Assembly: GCA_049652985.1 (NCBI GenBank)
Contig: JBASFK010000010.1
Span: 94,435 to 158,434 of the forward strand
Length of the DNA stretch: 64,000 nt
Direction of reading: 5' to 3'
DNA from: UBA7657 sp049652985
GTDB taxonomy: Bacteria; Pseudomonadota; Alphaproteobacteria; Micavibrionales; Micavibrionaceae
Shown here: positions 44,035-52,442 of the stretch, one piece after another
How positions within the stretch are numbered: the first letter of the stretch is position 1
Layout: every line of letters starts with the position of its first letter
Program-made: the position numbers and the translations under genes
The notes under the pieces: model-generated
Seen by the model: only the letters and a program-made list of their open reading frames with translations
Databases searched by the model: none
Told to the model about the DNA's origin: nothing

Positions 44035-44147
44035 AGCCTCATAATATCACGCTTTAAAGGTAAAAAAATCCTTAATTCTCTTGATTCAGCAAGGGTTAAA
44101 TGCCAAAAGAAGCCTGCGTTTTTTAACCCCCTTTAGGAGAGCTTCAG

Positions 44148-45473
44148 ATGAGCGCCAAACCGCAGGCCGCGCAGAATGCCAACAAAAATCAAGATTTTAA
44201 GGTGAAAGACATTTCCCTGGCCGAATGGGGCCGCAAGGAAATCGACCTCGCCGAAGCGGAAATGCCGGGCCTGATGGCAACGCGTGAAGAGCACAAAGGC
44301 AAACAACCGCTCAAGGGCGCGCGCATTGTCGGCTGCCTCCACATGACCATCCAGACCGCCGTCCTGATTGAGACGCTGCAGGCGCTCGGCGCCACTGTGC
44401 GCTGGTCCTCCTGCAACATTTTCTCGACGCAGGATCATGCTGCCGCCGCCATCGCTGCGCGCGGCACGCCCGTTTTCGCATGGAAGGGCGAGACGGAAGA
44501 GGAATATGACTGGTGCATCCATCAGACGATCAAGGGCCCGGACGGCTGGACGCCGAATATGATTTTGGATGACGGCGGCGACCTCACGAAAATCATGCAC
44601 GAGCAATATGCCGACCTGATGAAAGACGTGAAGGGCGTTTCCGAAGAAACCACCACGGGCGTTCTGCGCCTGCACGACATGGCGAAAAAAGGCACATTGA
44701 AAGTGCCCGCTATCAACGTAAATGATTCAGTAACGAAGTCGAAATTCGACAACAAATACGGCTGCCGCGAATCGCTCGTCGACTCAATCCGCCGCGCCAC
44801 CGACATCATGATGGCCGGCAAAGTGGCTGTCGTTGCCGGTTACGGCGACGTCGGCAAAGGCTCTGCGGACTCACTTTGCAGCGCCGGCGCCCGCGTTCTC
44901 GTCACCGAGATCGACCCGATCTGCGCATTGCAGGCGGCAATGGAAGGTTATGAAGTCGTCACCATGGAAGATGCGGTTCCGCGCGGCGACATTTTCGTTA
45001 CCACGACGGGCAACAAGGACGTCATCACGGTTGACCATATGCGCGGTATGAAAGACCGCGCCATCGTCTGCAACATCGGCCACTTCGACAACGAAATCCA
45101 GGTCGAGCCGCTGCGCAACATGAAATGGAACAACATCAAGCCGCAGGTCGACGAGATCGAATTCCCCTCTGGCAAGCGTATCATCCTGCTGGCTGAGGGC
45201 CGCCTCGTGAATCTAGGCTGTGGCACGGGACATCCTTCATTCGTTATGTCGGCGTCCTTCACCAACCAGACGCTCGCCCAGATCGAGCTTTGGACCAGCA
45301 AAGGCAAATACGAGAACAAGGTTTACGTTCTGCCGAAAGAACTGGATGAGAAAGTCGCGATGCTGCACCTTGAAAAAGTCGGCGCCAAACTCTCGAAACT
45401 CTCGAAAGAACAGGCGCACTATATCGGCGTCTCGCCGTCCGGCCCGTTCAAGAAAGATGAATACCGGTACTAA
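44148..45473 (+). CDS. ahcY: adenosylhomocysteinase
   Basis: 441 aa. Hydrolyses S-adenosylhomocysteine to adenosine and homocysteine. Substrate-binding residues in HMTIQTAVLIETL and SSCNIFSTQDHAAAAI, NVNDSVTKSKFDNKYGCRESL, NAD-binding GYGDVGKGSADSL, EIDPICALQAAMEGY, and NIGHFDNEI. The C-terminal KDEYRY is the conserved NAD-contacting tail. RBS AGGAGAG at about 8 bp. The 113-bp leader shows no riboswitch I can recognise. Confidence 0.97.
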   Translation: MSAKPQAAQNANKNQDFKVKDISLAEWGRKEIDLAEAEMPGLMATREEHKGKQPLKGARIVGCLHMTIQTAVLIETLQALGATVRWSSCNIFSTQDHAAAAIAARGTPVFAWKGETEEEYDWCIHQTIKGPDGWTPNMILDDGGDLTKIMHEQYADLMKDVKGVSEETTTGVLRLHDMAKKGTLKVPAINVNDSVTKSKFDNKYGCRESLVDSIRRATDIMMAGKVAVVAGYGDVGKGSADSLCSAGARVLVTEIDPICALQAAMEGYEVVTMEDAVPRGDIFVTTTGNKDVITVDHMRGMKDRAIVCNIGHFDNEIQVEPLRNMKWNNIKPQVDEIEFPSGKRIILLAEGRLVNLGCGTGHPSFVMSASFTNQTLAQIELWTSKGKYENKVYVLPKELDEKVAMLHLEKVGAKLSKLSKEQAHYIGVSPSGPFKKDEYRY

Positions 45474-45527
45474 TTATTACTGGAAATAAAATTTTACATA
45501 TATACAAGCCCGTGCCATAGTCTCTGA

Positions 45528-46214
45528 ATGTTTAGCAAAGAAGAGATTAAGCAGCGATTTGCCGCCGAAAAACTGCGCGCTGCAAGCAACGGCGAAACGC
45601 CGCCAGAAGTGGGCCTCACTCTTGCCCTGCTCATTATGTCGAGCGCGCTTTTCGGCAAAAAGCAGCGCTCCGGCGAAGATTACAGCGAACACCCCATTCA
45701 TGTGGGCTTCACCGATACACGCTCAACACGCAAACAAATCGTCGGCATTCTTCATGATGTAATTGAAGACAGCGATTGGACCCTCGAAGATCTGCGCGAG
45801 ATAGGCTTCGAGGATCGCATCGTCAAAGCTGTTGACGCTCTAACCAGCAGAAAGGGAGAACCTTATTTTGATTTCATCGTTCGCTGCGGAAATTCTTTCC
45901 AGGACTGCGAATATGATGCGATCGACAACAAAATCAATGATCTCGAACATAATTCGATGAACACCCGTTACCCGCATATCTATGAAAACGAATATCAGGT
46001 CGCAAAACGCCCCGTTTACAACATTTCTTATTTTTATCTGGTCGCCCTCAAGAAAGGCGAAATTCAGCCCGGAACGTCCATCGTCGACTTTCTAAAGAAA
46101 ACGCCGGAATATTCAAAAGATCCGGAGATTGTGAATGAATTGCTCAATCAATTTTCATCACAGAAAGAACGGCTGGAGATACCGGCAAATCTAACTCCTC
46201 CTGAGCCGCAATAA
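45528..46214 (+). CDS. HD-domain protein, small-alarmone-hydrolase-like (paralogue A)
   Basis: 228 aa. The metal-binding layout follows the RelA/SpoT-type hydrolase (MESH1-like): His55 in YSEHPIHVG, His76-Asp77 in GILHDVIEDSDWTLEDL, and Asp138/Asn142 in NKINDLEHN. The C-terminal 70 residues have a helix pair plus a proline-rich end. There is no synthetase, TGS or ACT domain, so if active it would only hydrolyse, for example (p)ppGpp or another nucleotide. It lies 54 bp after ahcY, in the same direction. It resembles the product at 47461. Confidence 0.8.
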   Translation: MFSKEEIKQRFAAEKLRAASNGETPPEVGLTLALLIMSSALFGKKQRSGEDYSEHPIHVGFTDTRSTRKQIVGILHDVIEDSDWTLEDLREIGFEDRIVKAVDALTSRKGEPYFDFIVRCGNSFQDCEYDAIDNKINDLEHNSMNTRYPHIYENEYQVAKRPVYNISYFYLVALKKGEIQPGTSIVDFLKKTPEYSKDPEIVNELLNQFSSQKERLEIPANLTPPEPQ

Positions 46215-46216
46215 AA

Positions 46217-46504
46217 TCAATTCTGGGTCACAAGATCGTTATATTCCGAATGGCGGGTAAGCCAGCTTGCCGCATAGCCGCATATTGGCACCGCTTTCAT
46301 ATTCTCCGCGCGCACAACTTTCATCAGTTCATCCATGAATCTCCCCGCCGCGCCTGTCCCCCGCAACTCCGGCGGCGCGTAAACGTAATCGATATAAAGA
46401 ACGTCTTTTTCCTTGCGGACATTGGCATAAACGGTATGGCCCTCAACCGCCATTTCATAGCGTTTTTGAGCCTCGTTATACGTTACTTGATTGTTTGTAT
46501 TCAT
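46217..46504 (-). CDS. small GNAT-type N-acetyltransferase (YjdJ/NATD1-like)
   Basis: 95 aa from the ATG at 46504 (CAGGAG upstream), preferred to an open frame of 157 aa. Contains the short GNAT core of the family: YEMAVEGHTVYANVRKEKDVLYIDYVYAPPELRGTGAAGRFMDELMKVVRAENMKAVPICGYAASWLTRH, with the acetyl-CoA loop RGTGAAGR. Likely acetylates small molecules or proteins; substrate unknown. Convergent with the HD gene. Confidence 0.85.
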   Translation of the reverse strand: MNTNNQVTYNEAQKRYEMAVEGHTVYANVRKEKDVLYIDYVYAPPELRGTGAAGRFMDELMKVVRAENMKAVPICGYAASWLTRHSEYNDLVTQN

Positions 46505-46556
46505 GGCTTTACAACTCCTGTTAGGGATTAACCTATAACATTTTCGAGCGGAAACC

Positions 46557-47396
46557 ATGTTTGTCCTGCGCCTCAACTGTCTCGACCAGCCCGGCATCGT
46601 CGCCGCGGTCGCAGGCGCGCTGAGCGACGCGGAATGCAACATCGAAGAATCCTCGCAGTTCCACGACCCGTTCTCCGGCCATTTCTTCATGCGCGTCGTT
46701 TACGCGCCGCTGAAAGACAATTCGGGGGAAAAATTCGCGGGCGCATTTAAAAAAATTGCGACCGGTTTTTCTATGACCTGGCATATTGATAGGCTGGACG
46801 AGCCCGTGCGCACACTGGTCCTCGTCTCGAAGGAAGATCACTGCCTGAACGATCTGCTCTACCGCTGGCGCACGAAACATTTACCGATTGAAATTACCGC
46901 TGTCGCCGCCAACCACGACATGCACCGCAAGCTGGTCGAGGATCGTGGAATTCCCTTTCACTACCTGCCCGCCGATGAAATGTCGAAATCCTCGCAGGAG
47001 AAGAAAATCGTGGAGCTCGCCGAATCGACTGGCGCCGAGCTTATCGTCCTCGCGCGCTACATGCAGATTCTCTCGGCCGATCTATGCGCCAAGTACCCAG
47101 GCCGCGTCATCAACATCCACCATTCATTTTTGCCCGGCTTCAAGGGAGCAAAACCCTACCACCAGGCGTATGAAAGGGGCGTCAAGATCATCGGTGCAAC
47201 GGCGCATTTTGCCACCGCCGATCTCGACGAAGGCCCGATCATCGAGCAGGAAACCGTGCATGTTAACCACGCCTTCACACCGCAAAAAATGCAGGCTCTG
47301 GGCCGTGACACCGAGGCCCGCGTTCTTGCGCGTGCCCTCCAGCTATATGCGGAAAGACGCATATTCCTGCATGGGAAAAGAACTGTAATATTATAA
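46557..47396 (+). CDS. purU: formyltetrahydrofolate deformylase
   Basis: 279 aa. N-terminal ACT domain (LRLNCLDQPGIVAAVAGALSDAECNIEESSQFHDPFSGHFFMRV) followed by a formyltransferase-like domain. That domain has the catalytic Asn-His-Asp set in NIHHSFLPGFKGAKPYHQAYERGVKIIGATAHFATADLDEGPIIEQETV. Releases formate from 10-formyl-THF. Divergent from the small acetyltransferase. Confidence 0.95.
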   Translation: MFVLRLNCLDQPGIVAAVAGALSDAECNIEESSQFHDPFSGHFFMRVVYAPLKDNSGEKFAGAFKKIATGFSMTWHIDRLDEPVRTLVLVSKEDHCLNDLLYRWRTKHLPIEITAVAANHDMHRKLVEDRGIPFHYLPADEMSKSSQEKKIVELAESTGAELIVLARYMQILSADLCAKYPGRVINIHHSFLPGFKGAKPYHQAYERGVKIIGATAHFATADLDEGPIIEQETVHVNHAFTPQKMQALGRDTEARVLARALQLYAERRIFLHGKRTVIL

Positions 47397-47460
47397 GAAA
47401 AATCTAATATACGTAATTTTATTTACATATATAGACTGCTTATGCTACAAAATACCCGCC

Positions 47461-48387
47461 ATGGCCAACGATGAGTTGCAAAATGATTTTCAGAAAAATT
47501 CGGAAAAAATCCCTCGAAAAAAGGGCCTAAATTTTTTTGGTCGCGCGGCCCAGGCAAAGCTGAAATTAGACGCAAAAAGTCACATTTTTGCGTTGAGAGC
47601 AAAATACTTTCCCCGTCTTTGGTCTGAAAAAAGAGCCGATCTGGAAGCTCAAATATTTCTGAGCGTCGCCAACATGATTGCGCATGCGGCGCACAAAGGA
47701 CAACTCATCAAGGTTGATGAAACGCCCTACATCACCCACCCTCGACATATCGCTTCAAAACTTCGCGATTTCTACGAAAAACAGATTGCTCTGCTGCACG
47801 ATGTTCTGGAGAACTCCAATCTTACTGCCAAATTTCTTCTGGATATTGGCTTCCCGAAGGATGTGGTGGCTGACATTGTACTACTCAAGCATGACAAGAA
47901 AAAAACACCCTACCTAGATTATATCCGGAATCTGGGTCGCAGCCTGCGCGCCGGTCGCGTCAAGATCCAGGATCTTAAACACAACATGGATCCCAAGCGC
48001 ACCATACCAGGCGAACGCACAGAATGGGATATATACAAACGCGAATGTTACGAAATCGCATTGTCTTATCTTCAAGCCATCCAGGACGGAAAAATCGAGC
48101 CCGGCAGCAGTATCGTGAAATATTTGACAATGGAGCCTTACGATTATCTTCTCGAAGAAAGTGGAGACATGAAATTCTGGCCCCCGGAAAAGAAAACGCA
48201 ACATAAAGCCAAGCAGCTCTACATCACACGCAATACTTTACTGAACATGTCCTCTGAATCCCCGGAAATAGGGAATTTCTGGGATAAGACTATCAAAAAG
48301 CTGGTTGACGAAAAGCTCCTCCCTGCTCCGCAGCCACCTTACGGTCACGAGGAGAAGCCCGATCATCCCCAACCTTTGGCTTTTTGA
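47461..48387 (+). CDS. HD-domain protein, small-alarmone-hydrolase-like (paralogue B)
   Basis: 308 aa, AT-richer than neighbours. Motifs correspond to paralogue A: His93 in YITHPRHIAS, His113-Asp114 in ALLHDVLENSNLTAKFLLDIGF, Asp171/Asn175 in KIQDLKHN. The C-terminal part contains the similar ALSYLQAIQDGKIEPGSSIVKYL (compare ALKKGEIQPGTSIVDFL in A). It carries an extra basic N-terminal region of about 60 residues and a Pro-rich end. Substrate unknown. Confidence 0.8.
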   Translation: MANDELQNDFQKNSEKIPRKKGLNFFGRAAQAKLKLDAKSHIFALRAKYFPRLWSEKRADLEAQIFLSVANMIAHAAHKGQLIKVDETPYITHPRHIASKLRDFYEKQIALLHDVLENSNLTAKFLLDIGFPKDVVADIVLLKHDKKKTPYLDYIRNLGRSLRAGRVKIQDLKHNMDPKRTIPGERTEWDIYKRECYEIALSYLQAIQDGKIEPGSSIVKYLTMEPYDYLLEESGDMKFWPPEKKTQHKAKQLYITRNTLLNMSSESPEIGNFWDKTIKKLVDEKLLPAPQPPYGHEEKPDHPQPLAF

Positions 48388-48441
48388 ACGCTCTTGAATT
48401 CCGCTCTTGTTCTTTGCCACGGCTCTTCCTAGACTCTCTAT

Positions 48442-50796
48442 GTGAAGAACGGCAATAAACCCTCTTTCCTGAAAAAACTGGCCGGCGGCAGCGCGCAAGC
48501 CAATGACGCCGCGCGGCTTGAGGCCTTTGTTTCGGCTTTCCCCGGTGAATATTGCGGCTGGTCCGAGCGTGGCGAGGTAATCGCCAGCCCTGGCCTGACC
48601 AAGCTTCTCGGCGCCGAATCCATCCGCAGCCTTGCCGATATCCAGTCACGCCTGGGCCCCGGCGACGCCGCCGCGCTCGAGGGCCTCATGGACCGCCTGC
48701 GCCGCAGCGGCGCGCGCTTTTCAATCAATACCCACACGCATGACGGCGCGAAATCCCTGCGGATTTCCGGCGCGCGCGGGGCGGGCCCGTCGAACAAACA
48801 CGTATTCAACGTATTATGGATTGAAACCGCCGAAGGCGCCGCGCCCGCGCAAGGCGTACCGCCCGCCTCCGCCATGCACGCCCATGAAAGCGAACTGGTG
48901 AAATCCCGTGCCGCGATGAACGCCATTCCAAGGCCTCTCTGGCTGCGCGACCAGGACCAGAAAATCATCTGGTGCAACACGACCTACGCCGACTTCTTGA
49001 ACACCACCGTCGAAACCGTGCTCAAGGACCAGAAGGAAATCGCAGCGCAGGCGCTCAAGAAAAAAACCGCCAGCCGCGACGAGCTCGCCCCCGGCAAAAC
49101 CCTCGCCGCCGCCGCGCTGAAGGCTGGAAAAACCCTGGAAACCACCGCGCACGCAGTTGTGAAGGGCGCGCGTATCCTGATGCGCATCTCGGAAATTCCC
49201 CTCGCCCCGTTGCAGGTCACGCTCGGTATCGCGTTCAACATCACGCGCGAGGAAGAATTAGAAACCAACATGAAGCGCTACCAGTCCTCGACCAAGGAGC
49301 TACTGGAACACCTGCGCAGCGCCATTGCCATTTACGGCGCCGATGAAAAGCTCGAATTCTACAACTCCGCCTTCTCACAACTCTGGGGCCTTGAGGATCA
49401 ATGGCTCAATACGGGCCCGAAACTCGGCGACATCATGGAAAAGCTGCGCCAGACGCGCCGCCTGCCCGAACAGGCCGACTTCAAACGCTTCAAGCAAAGC
49501 TGGATCAGCATGTTCACCGGCCTGATCGGCCCCTACGAAGACATGCTGCACCTGCCCGATGGTTCCACTGTCCGCCTGCTGGTCGTGCCGCATTCACTCG
49601 GCGGCCTGATGATGACGTTCGAAGACGTGACCTCGCGCCTGCAGCTTGAATCCTCTTACAACATCCTGATCGCCGTGCAGAAGGAAACGCTCGATAACCT
49701 TGCCGAGGCCGTTGCTGTGTTCGGCGGCGACGGGCGTCTGAAACTCTCCAACCCGGCCTATGGCCGTCTGTGGGGCCTGCATCCGGAGGACCTGGAAGGC
49801 GAGCCGCATATCACGAAGATCGTCGATAAAATGCGGCACTGCTTCCAGAACGACGAATGGCCCACCCGCCGCGAGGAGCTGATCGCCAGCGGCCTCGACC
49901 GCCTGATGCATGAAGGAAGGCTCACAAGAGGTGACGGCGCTCTGGTCGATTTCGTGACCGTGCCGCTGCCCGACGGCGGCGTGCTGATCACCTACACCGA
50001 TGTCACCGACAAGATGCGCGTTGAAAACGCCCTGCGCGAGAAAAACGCCGCGCTCGAAGCCGCTGAGCAATTGAAGCTCGATTTCCTCGCCAACGTGTCA
50101 TACCAGCTTCGCACGCCGCTGAACGCCATCATGGGCTTCAACGAAATCCTCGAGCAGCAATATTTCGGCCCCCTGAACGACCGCCAGCGCGAATACACGC
50201 GCGACATCAAAGAAGCCAGCGAACGCCTCCTCGGCCTGATCAACGATATTCTCGACCTCTCGACGCTGGAGGCCGGCTATATGAAACTCACCCGCGCCGA
50301 ACTGAAGGTCGGGCCTATGCTGCAATCCGTGTTCGATCTCGTGCAGGGCTGGGCAAGGAAAGAGGACATCAATATTACCTTCGATTGCCCCGCCGATACC
50401 GGCACCGTCATAGGCGATGAGCGCCGCCTGCAGCAGGCCGTGATTAACCTCGTGCGGAACGCCATCGCTTTCACACCGGCAGGTGGGCAGATCGTACTGG
50501 GCGCCGCCCGCCGCAAGGACGGAATCGCGATTTTTGTGAAAGACACGGGCTTCGGTATTGCCAAAGAAGATCGTATGCGCATTTTCGAGCCCTTCCAGCG
50601 CGCGGGTGGCGGCCGGAGAAAATCATCCCGCACCGGGCCCGGTCTTGGCCTTCCGCTCGTGCGCAGCATTGTCGCGCTTCATGGCGGCACGGTGGACCTG
50701 GAAAGCGAACAGGGCAAGGGCACGATAGTGACTCTTATCCTGCCTTCCGCGTCTGTCAAAACATCGTTGAAAATCCCGGCGATTGCTGGCGACTAA
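48442..50796 (+). CDS. divL: DivL-type tyrosine pseudo-histidine kinase with PAS domains
   Basis: 784 aa, GTG start. Several PAS-like units (for example around 145-260, 275-400 and 400-540) lead to a HisKA domain in which the phospho-acceptor His is replaced by Tyr554 (FLANVSYQLRTPLNAIMGFNEILEQQYFGPL). The ATPase domain keeps its boxes (NLVRNAIAFTPAGG, DTGFGIAKEDRMRIFEPF, GLGLPLVRS). DivL with this Tyr controls CckA-CtrA and the asymmetric cell cycle in Caulobacter. The position before tsaE and addBA is as expected. Confidence 0.88.
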   Translation: MKNGNKPSFLKKLAGGSAQANDAARLEAFVSAFPGEYCGWSERGEVIASPGLTKLLGAESIRSLADIQSRLGPGDAAALEGLMDRLRRSGARFSINTHTHDGAKSLRISGARGAGPSNKHVFNVLWIETAEGAAPAQGVPPASAMHAHESELVKSRAAMNAIPRPLWLRDQDQKIIWCNTTYADFLNTTVETVLKDQKEIAAQALKKKTASRDELAPGKTLAAAALKAGKTLETTAHAVVKGARILMRISEIPLAPLQVTLGIAFNITREEELETNMKRYQSSTKELLEHLRSAIAIYGADEKLEFYNSAFSQLWGLEDQWLNTGPKLGDIMEKLRQTRRLPEQADFKRFKQSWISMFTGLIGPYEDMLHLPDGSTVRLLVVPHSLGGLMMTFEDVTSRLQLESSYNILIAVQKETLDNLAEAVAVFGGDGRLKLSNPAYGRLWGLHPEDLEGEPHITKIVDKMRHCFQNDEWPTRREELIASGLDRLMHEGRLTRGDGALVDFVTVPLPDGGVLITYTDVTDKMRVENALREKNAALEAAEQLKLDFLANVSYQLRTPLNAIMGFNEILEQQYFGPLNDRQREYTRDIKEASERLLGLINDILDLSTLEAGYMKLTRAELKVGPMLQSVFDLVQGWARKEDINITFDCPADTGTVIGDERRLQQAVINLVRNAIAFTPAGGQIVLGAARRKDGIAIFVKDTGFGIAKEDRMRIFEPFQRAGGGRRKSSRTGPGLGLPLVRSIVALHGGTVDLESEQGKGTIVTLILPSASVKTSLKIPAIAGD

Positions 50797-50799
50797 TTC

Positions 50800-51210
50800 T
50801 TATTCAAAACATTCAGCCCAGGTATCCGTACCACCCTCTGGTTTTCTGTGCCCCTTGATCACGATCTCGCCCTGATCGATGCGGGTCATGCACGAGAATA
50901 TCGGCACCAGCGTCCGCAGCACGATTTCCAGCTTCCTGTCCGGATAAAACGGCCCGTAGGAGCAGAATTCGGCCCGGTCGGACGGATAACCTTCCTCGTC
51001 CACCGACCCCGGCTCGTCCAGCCTGAAATTCGAGCGGTGGCGGGCCTTCGTGCCGTTCTCGGCGACGTAATAATCTGTCCCGAAATTGCCGTAGATCTTG
51101 TAGGGCGCTTCGTTGCGCACCCCGAAACAGATCGGCTCGGAGACGATCTCCTGCGCCTGCACGGGCGCAACAAGAAAAAAAAGGATCAGGAATGCAAGAA
51201 CAGGCTTCAT
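50800..51210 (-). CDS. secreted hypothetical protein
   Basis: 136 aa with a clean Sec signal peptide (residues 1-20, cleavage after VQAQ). The mature domain is about 115 residues with four cysteines (EPICFG, EFCSYGPF, IFSCMTR, WAECFE), which could form two disulfides. It is charged with the strings APYKIYGNFGTDYYV and TKARHRSNFRLDEP. This looks like a conserved alphaproteobacterial periplasmic protein, function unknown. Confidence 0.7.
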   Translation of the reverse strand: MKPVLAFLILFFLVAPVQAQEIVSEPICFGVRNEAPYKIYGNFGTDYYVAENGTKARHRSNFRLDEPGSVDEEGYPSDRAEFCSYGPFYPDRKLEIVLRTLVPIFSCMTRIDQGEIVIKGHRKPEGGTDTWAECFE

Positions 51211-51263
51211 TCCTCTATTTTATCAAGTTCCCGCCCCCATAGCCACAGGCTGCGGGGCGTAAT

Positions 51264-51722
51264 ATGATGCGGCGCATGATTGAAAATAACCCTGTCGAGA
51301 CACGGTCCGAAGCTGAAACTGCGGGAATCGCGGCAAAAATCGCGCCTTTGCTGCAACCCCGCGACGTCGTTTTGCTGCGCGGACCCCTTGGCGGCGGCAA
51401 GACGGTTTTCGCGCGCGCCCTGATCCGCGCGCTTATGGGAGATGAAAATCTCGAGGTCCCGAGCCCGACTTTCACCCTCGTCCAGACTTACGACACGCCC
51501 AAGGCCCCCCTCTGGCATTTCGATCTTTACCGTTTAAAAGCGCCCGAAGAGATTTACGAGCTTGGCTGGGAGGATGCTTTAAGTGGTGGAATCGTCCTTG
51601 TCGAATGGCCGGAACGAATAGACTCGCTGCTTCGCGGCGTCCGGCTGGACATCCGGCTTGCGCCTGTCGAGAATAAACCCGGTTCAAGACTGATTCACGT
51701 GACCGATCGCAAAGGAGCCTGA
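51264..51722 (+). CDS. tsaE: tRNA threonylcarbamoyladenosine biosynthesis ATPase TsaE
   Basis: 152 aa. Walker A GPLGGGKT (residues 40-47), SPTFTLVQTYD, HFDLYRLKAPEEIYELGWEDAL and VLVEWPERI are the family signatures. ATPase partner of TsaB-TsaD in making t6A37 of ANN-reading tRNAs. The start is ATG at 51264, but an ATG 12 bp later is possible. The usual next gene, the anomeric kinase amgK, is absent: murU follows after 3 bp. Confidence 0.95.
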   Translation: MMRRMIENNPVETRSEAETAGIAAKIAPLLQPRDVVLLRGPLGGGKTVFARALIRALMGDENLEVPSPTFTLVQTYDTPKAPLWHFDLYRLKAPEEIYELGWEDALSGGIVLVEWPERIDSLLRGVRLDIRLAPVENKPGSRLIHVTDRKGA

Positions 51723-51725
51723 TGC

Positions 51726-52442
51726 ATGGCTGCGCCGGATAAAGCTTTTATACTTGCCGCGGGTCTCGGCACCCGCATGCGCCCGCTCACTGATCGGGTA
51801 CCTAAGCCCCTCCTGAAGGCCGGCGGCCACACCCTGCTGGACCGTTCGCTGGACGGGCTTGAACAAGCCGGGGTACGGGATGCCGTCATCAACAGCCACC
51901 ACATGGCGCAACAAATCACGGATCACCTCAAGGACCGTGACCGCCCCCGCATCACCATCTCCCATGAATCCGAATTGCTGGATACCGGCGGCGGCATCAA
52001 AAACGCCCTGCAGCATTTCAGTGGCGAACCCTTCTTCGTCCTCGCCGGCGACGGCCTCTGGACCGATGCCCCGGGTACCCCGGCCCTGCCCGCGCTCGCC
52101 GCCGCATGGGACCCTGCCTCCATGGATATCCTGGTTTTGCTGCAGCCGGTTTCATCCATGAAACTGACCAAGGGCGTCGGTGATTATGACATCCGGACGG
52201 GCGGCCGCGCAGTACGTTCCCATACCCAGACCGGTACCCATATGTTCACCAGCATGCGCATCAACCACCCCCGCATTTTCGATGCCGCACCCCAAGGTCC
52301 CTTCTCCTATCTCACCCTGCTCGACAAAGCCGAAAGCGCCGGGCGACTTTTCGCGCTGGAGCACAAGGGCGACTGGCACCACCTCAGCACCCCTTCCGAC
52401 CTCGACGCCGTGAACGCCGCCATGGATAAAACCGCAGCATGA
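51726..52442 (+). CDS. murU: N-acetylmuramate-phosphate uridylyltransferase-like (MurU)
   Basis: 238 aa nucleotidyltransferase: AFILAAGLGTRMRPLTDRVPKPLLKAGGHTLLDRSLDGLEQAG, ESELLDTGGGIKNALQHF, FFVLAGDGLWTD. Known MurU acts with AmgK to recycle MurNAc to UDP-MurNAc. Without the adjacent kinase the recycling function is uncertain; a general sugar-1-phosphate nucleotidyltransferase cannot be excluded. Overlaps addB by 4 bp. Confidence 0.85.
   Translation: MAAPDKAFILAAGLGTRMRPLTDRVPKPLLKAGGHTLLDRSLDGLEQAGVRDAVINSHHMAQQITDHLKDRDRPRITISHESELLDTGGGIKNALQHFSGEPFFVLAGDGLWTDAPGTPALPALAAAWDPASMDILVLLQPVSSMKLTKGVGDYDIRTGGRAVRSHTQTGTHMFTSMRINHPRIFDAAPQGPFSYLTLLDKAESAGRLFALEHKGDWHHLSTPSDLDAVNAAMDKTAA

Noticed and set aside
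44035..44147. SAH or SAM riboswitch upstream of ahcY
   Set aside because: The leader is only 113 bp and I could not form any known pseudoknot or stem pattern of those classes.
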